Part shown: positions 24,426-33,282 of the stretch, piece by piece
How positions within the stretch are numbered: the first letter of the stretch is position 1
How the letters are laid out: every line of letters starts with the position of its first letter
Assembly (NCBI GenBank): GCA_947454135.1
Contig: CANGJI010000001.1
Coordinates: 1-64,000, forward strand
Source: Sphingomonadaceae bacterium
GTDB lineage: Bacteria > Pseudomonadota > Alphaproteobacteria > Sphingomonadales > Sphingomonadaceae
Direction: 5' to 3'
DNA length: 64,000 nt
The notes under the pieces: generated by a model
Databases searched by the model: none
What the model saw: only the letters and a program-made list of their open reading frames with translations
What the model was told of the DNA's origin: nothing
Translations under genes and position numbers: made by a program

Positions 24426-25556
24426 ATGGCCCGCCCTTTCCTAGCCCTTATCGCCCCGCTCACGCTTGTGCCAGCCCTGATCGGCTGCAGCCCTTCCACG
24501 CCGCCCGCACCGCCGCCCGTTTCGGCCGAAGCGCTGAAGGCAGTGGCAGCCAATCCCGGAGTGCCGCGCGAAGAACTTGCCCGCCGGGTCGATGCGCTGT
24601 TCAGCGACAAGGATTCCGAAGAGACCCGCTCGGTGATCGTCATGAAGGGCGGCCGCGTGATCGCCGAGCGCTATGCGCCGGGATATCATGAGAATACCCG
24701 CTTCGTGAGCTGGTCCATGGCGAAGTCGATAACCGGCGTGATGATCGGGATGCTGATTTCCGATGGCCGTCTGCGGCTGGACGAGCCCGCGCCGATCCCT
24801 GCCTGGCAGCGCCCGGGGGACCCGCGGGGCGAGATCACGCTGCGGCAGCTACTGCAGATGAGATCCGGCCTCCGCCATGCCGAAGCGATCTCGCCGCCGT
24901 GGAAGTCTGATGAAGTGCGGATGCTGTTCCTCGACGGGCGCGATGCCATGGCGCGCTATGCCGAGGATCAGCCGTTGCAGTTCGATCCGGGACGCAAGTG
25001 GGTCTATTCGACCGCAACCAGCGTGATCCTCGCCGATCTAGCCGCGCGCGTACTATCCCCCGCACCAGACCCCGAGAGCCGCCGCCGCGCCGTCGCGGAT
25101 TACCTGCGAACGCGCCTGTTCGATCCGGTCGGCATGCGCTCGATGGTGCCGGAGTTCGATGCGTCCGGTACGTTGATCGGTGGAAGTCTGATCCATGGTA
25201 CGGCCCGCGACTGGGCACGATTCGGCGAATTCCTGCGCAACCGGGGTGCAGTGGCAGGCGCGCAGCTGGTGCCACGCCAGTGGATCGACTTCATGGTCAC
25301 ACCTTCCCCGCGCGAGGCGCAGTATGGCGCGCAGATCTGGCTCAATCGCAAGCCGACGACTGGCAAGTCAGCTCTGTTCGCAGAGCGCGGCCCGCGCGAT
25401 CTCTTCGCCTGCCTCGGGCACCTCGGCCAGTATGTGCTGGTGTCGCCATCGCGGCAGCTTGTGGTGGTCCGGCTCGGAAAGACGCAGGAAGACCGTCTCG
25501 ATCCGGTGACCGCGCGACTGGGCGAGCTTGTCGCGCTGTTTCCCCGAACCAGCTAG
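24426..25556 (+). CDS. Serine hydrolase, beta-lactamase-related (putative lipoprotein)
   Basis: Signal/lipobox-like LTLVPALIGCS; SMAK (SxxK), YSTATS (YxN/S position), LRQLLQMRSGL. Confidence 0.88.
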   Translation: MARPFLALIAPLTLVPALIGCSPSTPPAPPPVSAEALKAVAANPGVPREELARRVDALFSDKDSEETRSVIVMKGGRVIAERYAPGYHENTRFVSWSMAKSITGVMIGMLISDGRLRLDEPAPIPAWQRPGDPRGEITLRQLLQMRSGLRHAEAISPPWKSDEVRMLFLDGRDAMARYAEDQPLQFDPGRKWVYSTATSVILADLAARVLSPAPDPESRRRAVADYLRTRLFDPVGMRSMVPEFDASGTLIGGSLIHGTARDWARFGEFLRNRGAVAGAQLVPRQWIDFMVTPSPREAQYGAQIWLNRKPTTGKSALFAERGPRDLFACLGHLGQYVLVSPSRQLVVVRLGKTQEDRLDPVTARLGELVALFPRTS

Positions 25557-25562
25557 ATCCGT

Positions 25563-26543
25563 TCAGCGCCTTGTCGGCGCACCCTGCGCCATCAGCGCAG
25601 GGCTTGTACCGTCTGGCGCTGGTGCAAGCAGATCGTGCGCACCAAGCGGCGCCTCGTCGACATGTCCGTCAGGATCAGGATGGATAAGGATTTCGACGCC
25701 CGGGAAGGCTTCGAGCAGCTTTGCCTCGATCTCGTCCATGACACGGTGTGCCTCGGTCACGGTCATTCGCCCGTCGACCCAGACGTGGAACTGCACGAAA
25801 TCGCGGTTACCACTGGTGCGAGTGCGTAAGTCATGCAGGCCCTTGAGCTCGGGGTGCTGGGCGACGACCGCCAGAAAGCGCTCGCGTTTATCAAGCGGCC
25901 ATTCGTGATCCATCAGCTGCTCGATCGCGGCCTGGGATGCGCTCCAGGCGCCCCAGCCGAGCCAGAGCGCAATGCCGAAGGCGAACAAGGCGTCCGCACC
26001 AGCAAGGCCCAACCAATGATCGAGCGCCAGAGCGGCAATGACCGCGAGATTGAGGACAAGATCCGAGGAGTAGTGCAGGTTGTCGGTTGCGATCGCGAGG
26101 CTTCCCGTCGCCCGGATCACGCGGCGCTGATAGCCAAGCAACAGGAACGTGGCAGCGATCGCAATGACCGAGACCACCATGCCGGCTTCCGCTTCGGCTG
26201 GGCGTCCACCGCCAAGGAACTCGTCCACCGCACGCCAGGCAAGCCCGAGCGCCGAGAGCGAAATCAGGACGACCTGGAACATGGCCGCCAGTGCTTCGGC
26301 CTTGCCATGGCCGAAGCGGTGATTGGCATCGGCTGGCTGCGCGCCGATCCAAACGCCCAGCAGCGTTGCGAGGCTAGCAACCAGATCAAGCACCGTGTCG
26401 GCAAGGCTGCCCAGCATTGCAGTGGAGCCGGTAGTGACAACTGCATAGCCCTTCATCGCCAGCAGCAATGTAGCGACTGCGATGCTGGCATAGGCCGCGC
26501 GGCGATTGAGATCGCCGTGGTCAGGACTGCGGGTCATATCCAT
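25563..26543 (-). CDS. Cation diffusion facilitator family transporter
   Basis: AMLGSLADTVLDLVASLATLLGVWIGAQPADANHRFGHGKAEALAAMFQ; CDF domain and cytosolic C-terminus. Confidence 0.93.
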   Translation of the reverse strand: MDMTRSPDHGDLNRRAAYASIAVATLLLAMKGYAVVTTGSTAMLGSLADTVLDLVASLATLLGVWIGAQPADANHRFGHGKAEALAAMFQVVLISLSALGLAWRAVDEFLGGGRPAEAEAGMVVSVIAIAATFLLLGYQRRVIRATGSLAIATDNLHYSSDLVLNLAVIAALALDHWLGLAGADALFAFGIALWLGWGAWSASQAAIEQLMDHEWPLDKRERFLAVVAQHPELKGLHDLRTRTSGNRDFVQFHVWVDGRMTVTEAHRVMDEIEAKLLEAFPGVEILIHPDPDGHVDEAPLGAHDLLAPAPDGTSPALMAQGAPTRR

Positions 26544-26551
26544 GGTGAGGC

Positions 26552-27181
26552 TCAGGGATAGAGCAGCGAGCTCGTCCACTCGCCGGAATTGAAACGTGTA
26601 AACCGGCGGCGTTCGTGGAGGCGATATTCACGGTCCTGCCAGAATTCGATGGCGTGGGGCGTGACGCGATAACCGGACCAGTGCGCGGGGCGAGGCACCG
26701 AGCCATCGGGATACCTTGCCCGCAGTGCCTCCACACGCTCCATGTACGCTTCGCGCGAGGGTAGCGGGCGCGATTGGTCCGATGCCGCGGAGCCAAGTCG
26801 CGATTCGGGATGACGACTGTCGAAATAGGCGTCTGCCTCTGCTGCCGTCACTTCCTTGATCGTGCCTTCGATCCGCACTTGCCGGCGCAAGCTCTTCCAA
26901 TGAAACAGCAGCGCGACCTGGGGATTGGCCGCCAGTTCCCCGCCCTTCCGGCTTTCGAAATTGGTGTAGAAGACAAAGCCGTCGGGGCCGTGCCCCTTGA
27001 GCAGGACCATGCGCACCGAAGGTGCCGCGCCCGGCGTTGCAGTAGCAAGCGCCATCGCGTTCGGATCGTTGGGCTCGCTGACCTTGGCCTCGGCAAACCA
27101 CGCTTCGAAAATGGCGAAAGGATCATGCGCGGGAATGGCGTTGTCGCTGGTATCGTCGGCCACGGCTGGGATCCTGTCCAT
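26552..27181 (-). CDS. pdxH: Pyridoxamine 5'-phosphate oxidase
   Basis: DPFAIFEAWFAEAKVSEPNDPNAMALATATPGAAPSVRMVLLKGHGPDGFVFYTNFESRKGGEL... RRRFTRFNSGEWTSSLLYP. Confidence 0.96.
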   Translation of the reverse strand: MDRIPAVADDTSDNAIPAHDPFAIFEAWFAEAKVSEPNDPNAMALATATPGAAPSVRMVLLKGHGPDGFVFYTNFESRKGGELAANPQVALLFHWKSLRRQVRIEGTIKEVTAAEADAYFDSRHPESRLGSAASDQSRPLPSREAYMERVEALRARYPDGSVPRPAHWSGYRVTPHAIEFWQDREYRLHERRRFTRFNSGEWTSSLLYP

Positions 27182-27281
27182 TCCTGATCACGTTCAAATT
27201 GCAGCCCATTGCCCTAGCCCAGTGCAGCGTCAGTGCAAAGCGAGCCTTGCGGGTAAGCCGGCGCGACCCTAGCTAGAGAAC

Positions 27282-28226
27282 ATGGCAGATCCCTATTCAA
27301 TCCTTGGAGTACCTCGCACCGCGAGCGAAAAGGACATCAAGTCCGCCTATCGCGCGCTCGCCAAGGAACTCCATCCAGATCGTAACGCCGAAAAGCCGAA
27401 CGCCGCAGAGCGTTTTGCGGAAGTTACGCGTGCGTACGATCTGCTTTCGGACAAGGACAAGCGCGCCCGGTTCGACCGGGGCGAGATCGATGCCGACGGC
27501 AATCCGACCGGCCCGTTCGGCTTTGGCGGTGGGCAGGGTGGCGGTTTTGCCGGGGCGCAGCGCGGCTATCGTCATGACGGCTTCGAAGGCTTTGGCGGTG
27601 GCAGCAGCGAGGGCATCGACCTGGGCGACATCTTCGAAGGCCTGTTCGGTGGACGCGGCGGCATGGGCGGCGGCGCTGGTGCAGGGGCCCGGCGGCGACC
27701 GGCTCCGCGAGGCGCTAACGTGACCTATTCGCTCAAGGTTCCCTTCAACGAAGCGGCCCGCCGCGAGCCACAGCGAGTAACGCTGGCCGATGGCAAGACA
27801 ATAGACCTCAAGCTCCCGCCCGGACTGGTCGATGGCCAGCAGGTCCGACTTGGCGGCAAAGGCGAACAGGGCCCCGGCGGCTTCGGCGATGCGATCGTGA
27901 CCATCGAGATTATGCCCAGCCCTTATTTCGAGCGGGATGGAGACAACATCCTGCTCGAGGTGCCGATCAGCCTGAACGAGGCGATCGAGGGCGCAAAAGT
28001 GCGCATTCCGACGGTGGAAGGGCCCGTGATGATGACCGTTGCACCGGGCAGCACCAGCGGCAAGACGCTTCGCCTCAAGGGTCGCGGCTTCACGCGCAAG
28101 AATGGCGAGCGCGGGGATCAGTTGGTCACGCTGATGGTGGATGTCCCCACTGAGGACCCCGAACTCAAGGCGCGCCTCGAGGGATGGCGCGATAGCCGCG
28201 ACTTGCGCGCCAGGTTTGCGGTCTAG
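27282..28226 (+). CDS. DnaJ-class molecular chaperone (J domain + C-terminal domain, no zinc finger; CbpA-like)
   Basis: MADPYSILGVPRTASEKDIKSAYRALAKELHPDRN (HPD), G/F-rich linker, DnaJ C-terminal substrate-binding domain. Confidence 0.94.
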   Translation: MADPYSILGVPRTASEKDIKSAYRALAKELHPDRNAEKPNAAERFAEVTRAYDLLSDKDKRARFDRGEIDADGNPTGPFGFGGGQGGGFAGAQRGYRHDGFEGFGGGSSEGIDLGDIFEGLFGGRGGMGGGAGAGARRRPAPRGANVTYSLKVPFNEAARREPQRVTLADGKTIDLKLPPGLVDGQQVRLGGKGEQGPGGFGDAIVTIEIMPSPYFERDGDNILLEVPISLNEAIEGAKVRIPTVEGPVMMTVAPGSTSGKTLRLKGRGFTRKNGERGDQLVTLMVDVPTEDPELKARLEGWRDSRDLRARFAV

Positions 28227-28230
28227 GTCC

Positions 28231-29265
28231 ATGGCCGGCGACGCCCCTGCGCGCACGCAGTCTGGCCAAGCCGAGCCGCTCCTCCCGGTCACAGACCTTT
28301 CTCCCGAGGCGCGGCGGTATGCCGCGCTGAGGCAGCCTGCCGGCCTTTCCGGCTTAGACACACGCCGCGCCTGGCGCCTGCGCTCGCTTGAAGTGCTGCG
28401 ACGGGTGTGGACTGGCGCGGTGCATGACGGCACGATCCATGCAGGCAACTTCGCTTACATGGTGCTCATTGCGCTGTTTCCGTTCTTCATAACGGGCGCA
28501 GCGCTGTTTTCGCTGGTCGGCGAAGCCAGGGACCGCACTGCGGCGGTGAACACCGTGCTGATGGCCCTGCCGCCCGAGGTGGCCAATGTGCTCTCGCCAG
28601 TGGCTCATGCCGTTATCGAAGCGCGGACGGGCGGGTTGCTCTGGATTGGCGGGCTCGTTGGCCTGTGGACTGTCGGAAGTCTGGTCGAGACGATCCGCGA
28701 TATCTTGCGGCGAGCCTATGGCACGCGGCTGGTTCACGCCTTCTGGCGCTACCGCCTGATGTCGACGGGCATCATCATCGGGTCCGTCATTCTCATCCTG
28801 CTTTCGATCACCGCGCAGGTAGCCATCGGCACAGTGATGGAAACAGTCACGGCATTCCTGCCCGAAGCGACCGGCCTGATCGATGTTCTAGCGATTTCGC
28901 GCTTCATTCCCGCGCTGGTCCTGTATGGCGCGCTTTGGCTTCTGTTCATTTCGCTGACCCCGGGGGCCTACAGCGCGCGAATCTATCCCAAATGGCCCGG
29001 CGCCCTGTTCGTCACGCTCTGGTGGCTGGTGGTGACGACAGTGCTGCCCAAGCTGCTCCGGCACCTGTTCCTCTACGATCTGACCTATGGAAGCCTTGCC
29101 GGGGTGATGATCACGCTTTTCTTTTTTTGGCTGATTGGCCTAGGGATGGTCATCGGGGCCGAACTCAACGCTGCTCTGGCCGAAACGCCGGAAGAGCAGG
29201 ATCTCGTTGGGCAGGCCGATAACCGGGCTCGCGCCGCGAAAGCCCGCATGCAACAGGACAAGTGA
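28231..29265 (+). CDS. YihY/virulence factor BrkB family membrane protein
   Basis: HAGNFAYMVLIALFPFFITGAALFSLVG; GALFVTLWWLVVTTVLPKLLRHLFLYDLTYGSLAGVMITLFFFWLIGLGMVIGAELNA. Confidence 0.92.
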   Translation: MAGDAPARTQSGQAEPLLPVTDLSPEARRYAALRQPAGLSGLDTRRAWRLRSLEVLRRVWTGAVHDGTIHAGNFAYMVLIALFPFFITGAALFSLVGEARDRTAAVNTVLMALPPEVANVLSPVAHAVIEARTGGLLWIGGLVGLWTVGSLVETIRDILRRAYGTRLVHAFWRYRLMSTGIIIGSVILILLSITAQVAIGTVMETVTAFLPEATGLIDVLAISRFIPALVLYGALWLLFISLTPGAYSARIYPKWPGALFVTLWWLVVTTVLPKLLRHLFLYDLTYGSLAGVMITLFFFWLIGLGMVIGAELNAALAETPEEQDLVGQADNRARAAKARMQQDK

Positions 29266-29278
29266 AGCAAGAGGGCGC

Positions 29279-30112
29279 ATGACAGGACTTATGGAAGGAA
29301 AGCGCGGCCTGATCATGGGCCTCGCCAATGACAAGTCGCTCGCATGGGGGATCGCCCGCAAGCTGCACGAGCAGGGTGCCGAGCTGGCATTTTCCTATCA
29401 GGGGGAAGCACTCGAGAAGCGGGTCCGCCCGCTCGCTGCAAGCCTTGGCAGCGATTTTCTCATCGAATGCGACGTCTCGGACATGGCGGCGCTCGATACT
29501 GCGTTCGATACGCTGGCCGCCCGTTGGCCGACGATTGACTTCCTGGTCCACGCCATCGGCTTCTCGGACAAGACCGAGTTGCGCGGGAAGTTCATGGACA
29601 CGTCGCTCGACAACTTCCTGATGACCATGAACATCTCTGTATACAGCATGGTGGCCGTAACCCGGCGCGCAGCTGCGATGATGCCGCTGGTGGAAGACGA
29701 AAACGGTGTGCAGAACGGCGGCGGTTCGATCCTGACGCTGACCTACTACGGCGCCGAGAAGGTGGTTCCGCACTATAATGTGATGGGCGTCGCCAAGGCC
29801 GCGCTTGAGGCCAGCGTGCGCTATCTTGCCAATGACTGCGGCCCGCAGGGCATTCGCGTGAACGCGCTGTCTGCTGGCCCGATCAAGACGCTGGCAGCCA
29901 GCGGGATCGGCGATTTCCGCTACATCCTCAAGTGGAATGAACTCAATTCGCCGCTGCGCCGCAATGTCACGATTGACGACGTGGGCGGTGCGGGGCTCTA
30001 CCTGCTGTCTGATCTGTCTTCAGGTGTGACGGGTGAAGTGCATCATGTCGATTCCGGGTACCACACCGTCGGCATGAAGCAGGAAGACGCGCCGGACATC
30101 GCGCTAGGCTGA
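29279..30112 (+). CDS. fabI: Enoyl-[acyl-carrier-protein] reductase (NADH)
   Basis: MTGLMEGKRGLIMGLANDKSLAWGIARKLHEQGAELAFSYQGEALEKRV; LTYYGAEKVVPHYNVMGVAKAALEASVRYLA. Confidence 0.97.
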   Translation: MTGLMEGKRGLIMGLANDKSLAWGIARKLHEQGAELAFSYQGEALEKRVRPLAASLGSDFLIECDVSDMAALDTAFDTLAARWPTIDFLVHAIGFSDKTELRGKFMDTSLDNFLMTMNISVYSMVAVTRRAAAMMPLVEDENGVQNGGGSILTLTYYGAEKVVPHYNVMGVAKAALEASVRYLANDCGPQGIRVNALSAGPIKTLAASGIGDFRYILKWNELNSPLRRNVTIDDVGGAGLYLLSDLSSGVTGEVHHVDSGYHTVGMKQEDAPDIALG

Positions 30113-30129
30113 CCGCAGCACGCCCGAAT

Positions 30130-30735
30130 TCAGGGCTGCGGCGGCGTTGAGAGCGGTGCGTTTGAGGTAGGGACAGCAGCCGGTGCAGCCGGCTGCGTGT
30201 CGCCTTCCCGTTCTCGCTTGAGCTTGGCCTCGTACTCCTTCTCGAGCACTTCGACACGAGCCTGTTCCGCAGCGGTATCAGCGTCGATTGTCTTGAGGCG
30301 TTTGGCGCGCTCTTCCTCGATGAGCTTGCCAAACTGGACGTCACTGCCCTGCTTCTTCTCGGCGTACGCGCTGTTGATCAGCTGGGACATGCAACCCGTA
30401 GCGCCGCCCGCTCCGACCGGTGAGCAAGAGTTGGTGCCGAACGCGCCCACGGTCTCATAGGCCTTCACCCGCTGCGTCCAGCCCTGGTTGACCGAATCAT
30501 TCGGGTTGTCACGCAGCGGCTTGGGAATGCGGAAGCGCTCGGACTCATCCTTGCGAGCACAGACGGTGATCGAGCCATCAGTCGACGCGGGGCACGGATC
30601 ATCACCGTACACGATCAGCTGATTGATCTTCTCCGGCGGACCGTCCTGAGACTGCGCAGCTGCTGGATGTGCCACGCCGAGCAGCGCAACAAGTGCCATT
30701 GCGCAGGCAAGGGCGGCGGTAGAACGGCGCTTCAT
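30130..30735 (-). CDS. Uncharacterised exported protein
   Basis: Signal peptide MKRRSTAALACAMALVALLGVAHPAAAQ; INQLIVYGDDPCPASTDGSITVCARKDESERFRIPKPLRDNP; coiled-coil, Pro-rich C-terminus. Confidence 0.75.
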   Translation of the reverse strand: MKRRSTAALACAMALVALLGVAHPAAAQSQDGPPEKINQLIVYGDDPCPASTDGSITVCARKDESERFRIPKPLRDNPNDSVNQGWTQRVKAYETVGAFGTNSCSPVGAGGATGCMSQLINSAYAEKKQGSDVQFGKLIEEERAKRLKTIDADTAAEQARVEVLEKEYEAKLKREREGDTQPAAPAAVPTSNAPLSTPPQP

Positions 30736-30837
30736 CGCGGGTAAGCTCCAACTGGGGGTCATGCCAAGTGCTATAAGCCCACGACTGCGTGAACGATAGC
30801 TGAAGTCAGCACCTTGCGTTGGATCAAGCCGATCGCA

Positions 30838-31350
30838 TCAGATCCGCTTCGAAACCGCAATCGCCACTCGGCAGCCCATCCGGATCGCATTGAAGAGCAG
30901 CGGGTAGGCCGGTGCCTTTTCCGCTCCTGATGCCAGCGCGGTATCGCGATGCTCACGCTCATCATCGCGAAACTCACGGATCATTCCGGCCAGTTCAGGA
31001 TCATCGTCCCCCAGCTGTTCGAGCTGCTCGGTATAGTGCCGGTCAATCTCTGTCTCGATTGCGGCGGTGCAGGCCATGGCGGCTTCAGGCCCGATCAACG
31101 CGGTCGCGGCACCAAGCGCGAAGCCAGCTGCCGACCACAGTGGTTGCAGCGCCGTTGGGCGAACACCTCGCTTCACCAGCAGCGCATCAAAGCGTTCGCG
31201 ATGTGCTGCTTCCTGCTGAGCCATGGTCGCGATTTCACCCGAGAGAGCGGTGCGATCACCCATCACCGCAAGTTGTCCGGCATAGATGCGGATCGCCCCA
31301 AACTCTCCAGCCTGATTGACCCGAAGCATCGCTTCCCGCGTCTCAGTCAT
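30838..31350 (-). CDS. coq7: Demethoxyubiquinone hydroxylase family protein (Coq7)
   Basis: LRVNQAGEFGAIRIYAGQLAVMG, QEAAHRERFD, EFRDDEREHRD; di-iron ExxH motifs. Confidence 0.93.
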   Translation of the reverse strand: MTETREAMLRVNQAGEFGAIRIYAGQLAVMGDRTALSGEIATMAQQEAAHRERFDALLVKRGVRPTALQPLWSAAGFALGAATALIGPEAAMACTAAIETEIDRHYTEQLEQLGDDDPELAGMIREFRDDEREHRDTALASGAEKAPAYPLLFNAIRMGCRVAIAVSKRI

Positions 31351-31841
31351 TATGAAAGTCCCTTGCTGCGGCGGCTGAGCAGCACCAGAATCAGCGCCGC
31401 GCTGGATATTGAAATCAGGAAATTGAATCCCGCAAGACTAACCCCGAACAAGGTCCAGGCGGGCGTATCGCACCGGATCAGCGGGGCATTCATGATCGAA
31501 GCCAGAGGGTCGTTGCCGAGGCTGGTCGAAGAACACGCTGTCGGCCCCTGCCACCAGCCGTACTCAACTCCGGCATGGAAAGCGCCGATGGCCCCGCTGA
31601 CGCCAATGCTGAGACCTGCCAGCAAGACCAACGCCCCACCAAGCCGGGTTCCGCGCGTGGCAAGCGCGCCGAGCGCAAGGACGATCGCCGCAAAGTGGGG
31701 GTAGCGCTGCCACCAGCACATATCGCACGGCGCGAGGCCGAAGCCATACTGCGCCACGTAAACGGCAGCGATCAGAGCGCTGGGGACGACAAGTGCGAGC
31801 AGGTATGCTGCCTGCGCAGAGCTGTTGGCCAACTTCGCCAT
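31350..31841 (-). CDS. dsbB: Disulfide bond formation protein B
   Basis: YGFGLAPCDMCWWQRYPH CxxC-type motif, four TM segments; TAATG overlap with coq7. Confidence 0.9.
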   Translation of the reverse strand: MAKLANSSAQAAYLLALVVPSALIAAVYVAQYGFGLAPCDMCWWQRYPHFAAIVLALGALATRGTRLGGALVLLAGLSIGVSGAIGAFHAGVEYGWWQGPTACSSTSLGNDPLASIMNAPLIRCDTPAWTLFGVSLAGFNFLISISSAALILVLLSRRSKGLS

Positions 31842-31845
31842 GGGA

Positions 31846-33186
31846 TCAACGCTTGCGCGCAGCCAGCGCCTGCGGAGCTGTCCGCCCGAGCGTCTGCAGC
31901 GCATAATACAGTTGGAAGTCGTCGATGCCCTTCGCCTTGAGTTCCTCGGGCGTCATCTTGAATCGCGGGTCCTGCACCTTGTCACGCTCGAGATCCTTGT
32001 CATCCTTGATCTCGTTGATCAGATGCCCGCGCAGATCGCTCTCGCGGTAGAAGCGCTGCGCGCGTTTGCGCAGGTCAGGGTCGGATATTTGCGGCACTGC
32101 GATGTCAGGATCGATCCCGCCTTCCTGGACCGAACGCCCGGATGGGGTGTAATACCGCGCAGTCGTGAGCTTGAGGGCGGTATCGCGGGTAAGCGGCATG
32201 AGCGTCTGGACGCTACCCTTGCCAAAGCTGCGCTGCCCCATCAGCACAGCGCGGTGCTGATCCTGCAGAGCACCGGCGACGATCTCGGACGCCGAGGCCG
32301 ACCCTTCGTTGATCAGGACGACCATCGGGATACCCTTGGCGATATCTCCCGGAGTCATCGATTCGGCACTGTAGGTCTCGCTGTCGCGCGCATAGCGACC
32401 ACGCTGAGAGACGATCACGCCATGATCAAGGAACAGGTCGGACAAGGCGACGGCCTGATCGAGCAGCCCGCCCGGATTGCCGCGCAGGTCGAGGATCAGC
32501 CCAGTAACCCGGCCGCCTGTCTTGGCCTTGATCTGCTTGAACGCATCGAGTGCTTCGCTGCCAACGTTGGCGCTGAAGCTCGAAACGGAGATTACGCCGA
32601 CACTACCCTCGACCTTCCAGTCGACCGGCTTCAGTTCGATGATCTGCCGTGTAATCTTGACTTCGATCGGCTCGTCACGGCCCGACCGGAACAGGGTAAG
32701 GCTGATGGTCGTGCCAGGAGGTCCGCGCATCTGGTCGACAGCTTCATCCAGCGTACCGCCGTAGATCAGCTTGCCGTTGATGTGTGTGATGTAGTCGCCA
32801 GCCTTTACCCCAGCGGCGTCAGCCGGGCTGCCCTTGGTAGGCGCAATCACCTTGACGGCGCCGTCGTCCATCGTGACCGAGAGGCCGAGGCCGCCGTAGG
32901 AACCGTCCGTCTGCGTACGCAGGTTCTCAAAATCGCGGGCATCGAGATAGGAACTGTGCGGATCAAGCGCGGCCAGCATCCCGTTGATAGCGCCCTTGAT
33001 CAGCTTGTCGTCATCGACTGGCTCGACGTAGCTCGTCTTGATCCGCTCATAGACTGCCATAAGCTTGCTGAACTCAGGTCCGGAGCGGGCATCGACGGCG
33101 GCGAGACAGGCGGTGGTCGCCGGCAGCAAGGCAACGGCACTGACCAACGCAGTGACACGCAGCAAGGGAACGAACTTCAACGCCAT
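31846..33186 (-). CDS. ctpA: S41 family C-terminal processing peptidase
   Basis: PDZ domain (GGLGLSVTMDDGAVKVIAPTKGSPADAAGVKAGDYITHINGK), catalytic region GSASASEIVAGALQDQHRAVLMGQRSFGKGSVQ. Confidence 0.95.
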   Translation of the reverse strand: MALKFVPLLRVTALVSAVALLPATTACLAAVDARSGPEFSKLMAVYERIKTSYVEPVDDDKLIKGAINGMLAALDPHSSYLDARDFENLRTQTDGSYGGLGLSVTMDDGAVKVIAPTKGSPADAAGVKAGDYITHINGKLIYGGTLDEAVDQMRGPPGTTISLTLFRSGRDEPIEVKITRQIIELKPVDWKVEGSVGVISVSSFSANVGSEALDAFKQIKAKTGGRVTGLILDLRGNPGGLLDQAVALSDLFLDHGVIVSQRGRYARDSETYSAESMTPGDIAKGIPMVVLINEGSASASEIVAGALQDQHRAVLMGQRSFGKGSVQTLMPLTRDTALKLTTARYYTPSGRSVQEGGIDPDIAVPQISDPDLRKRAQRFYRESDLRGHLINEIKDDKDLERDKVQDPRFKMTPEELKAKGIDDFQLYYALQTLGRTAPQALAARKR

Positions 33187-33282
33187 GATCGTCTTTCGGC
33201 AGTGGAGGCAGAGCCTTGAACTTGCTTCTATAGAGCCGCGACGATTAACGCCAGATGGGCCGGCGCCATGCCGAAAGGGCAA

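Noticed and set aside
24426-25556. Antibiotic-resistance beta-lactamase
   Set aside because: Divergent penicillin-binding-fold hydrolase; no sequence evidence of resistance function.
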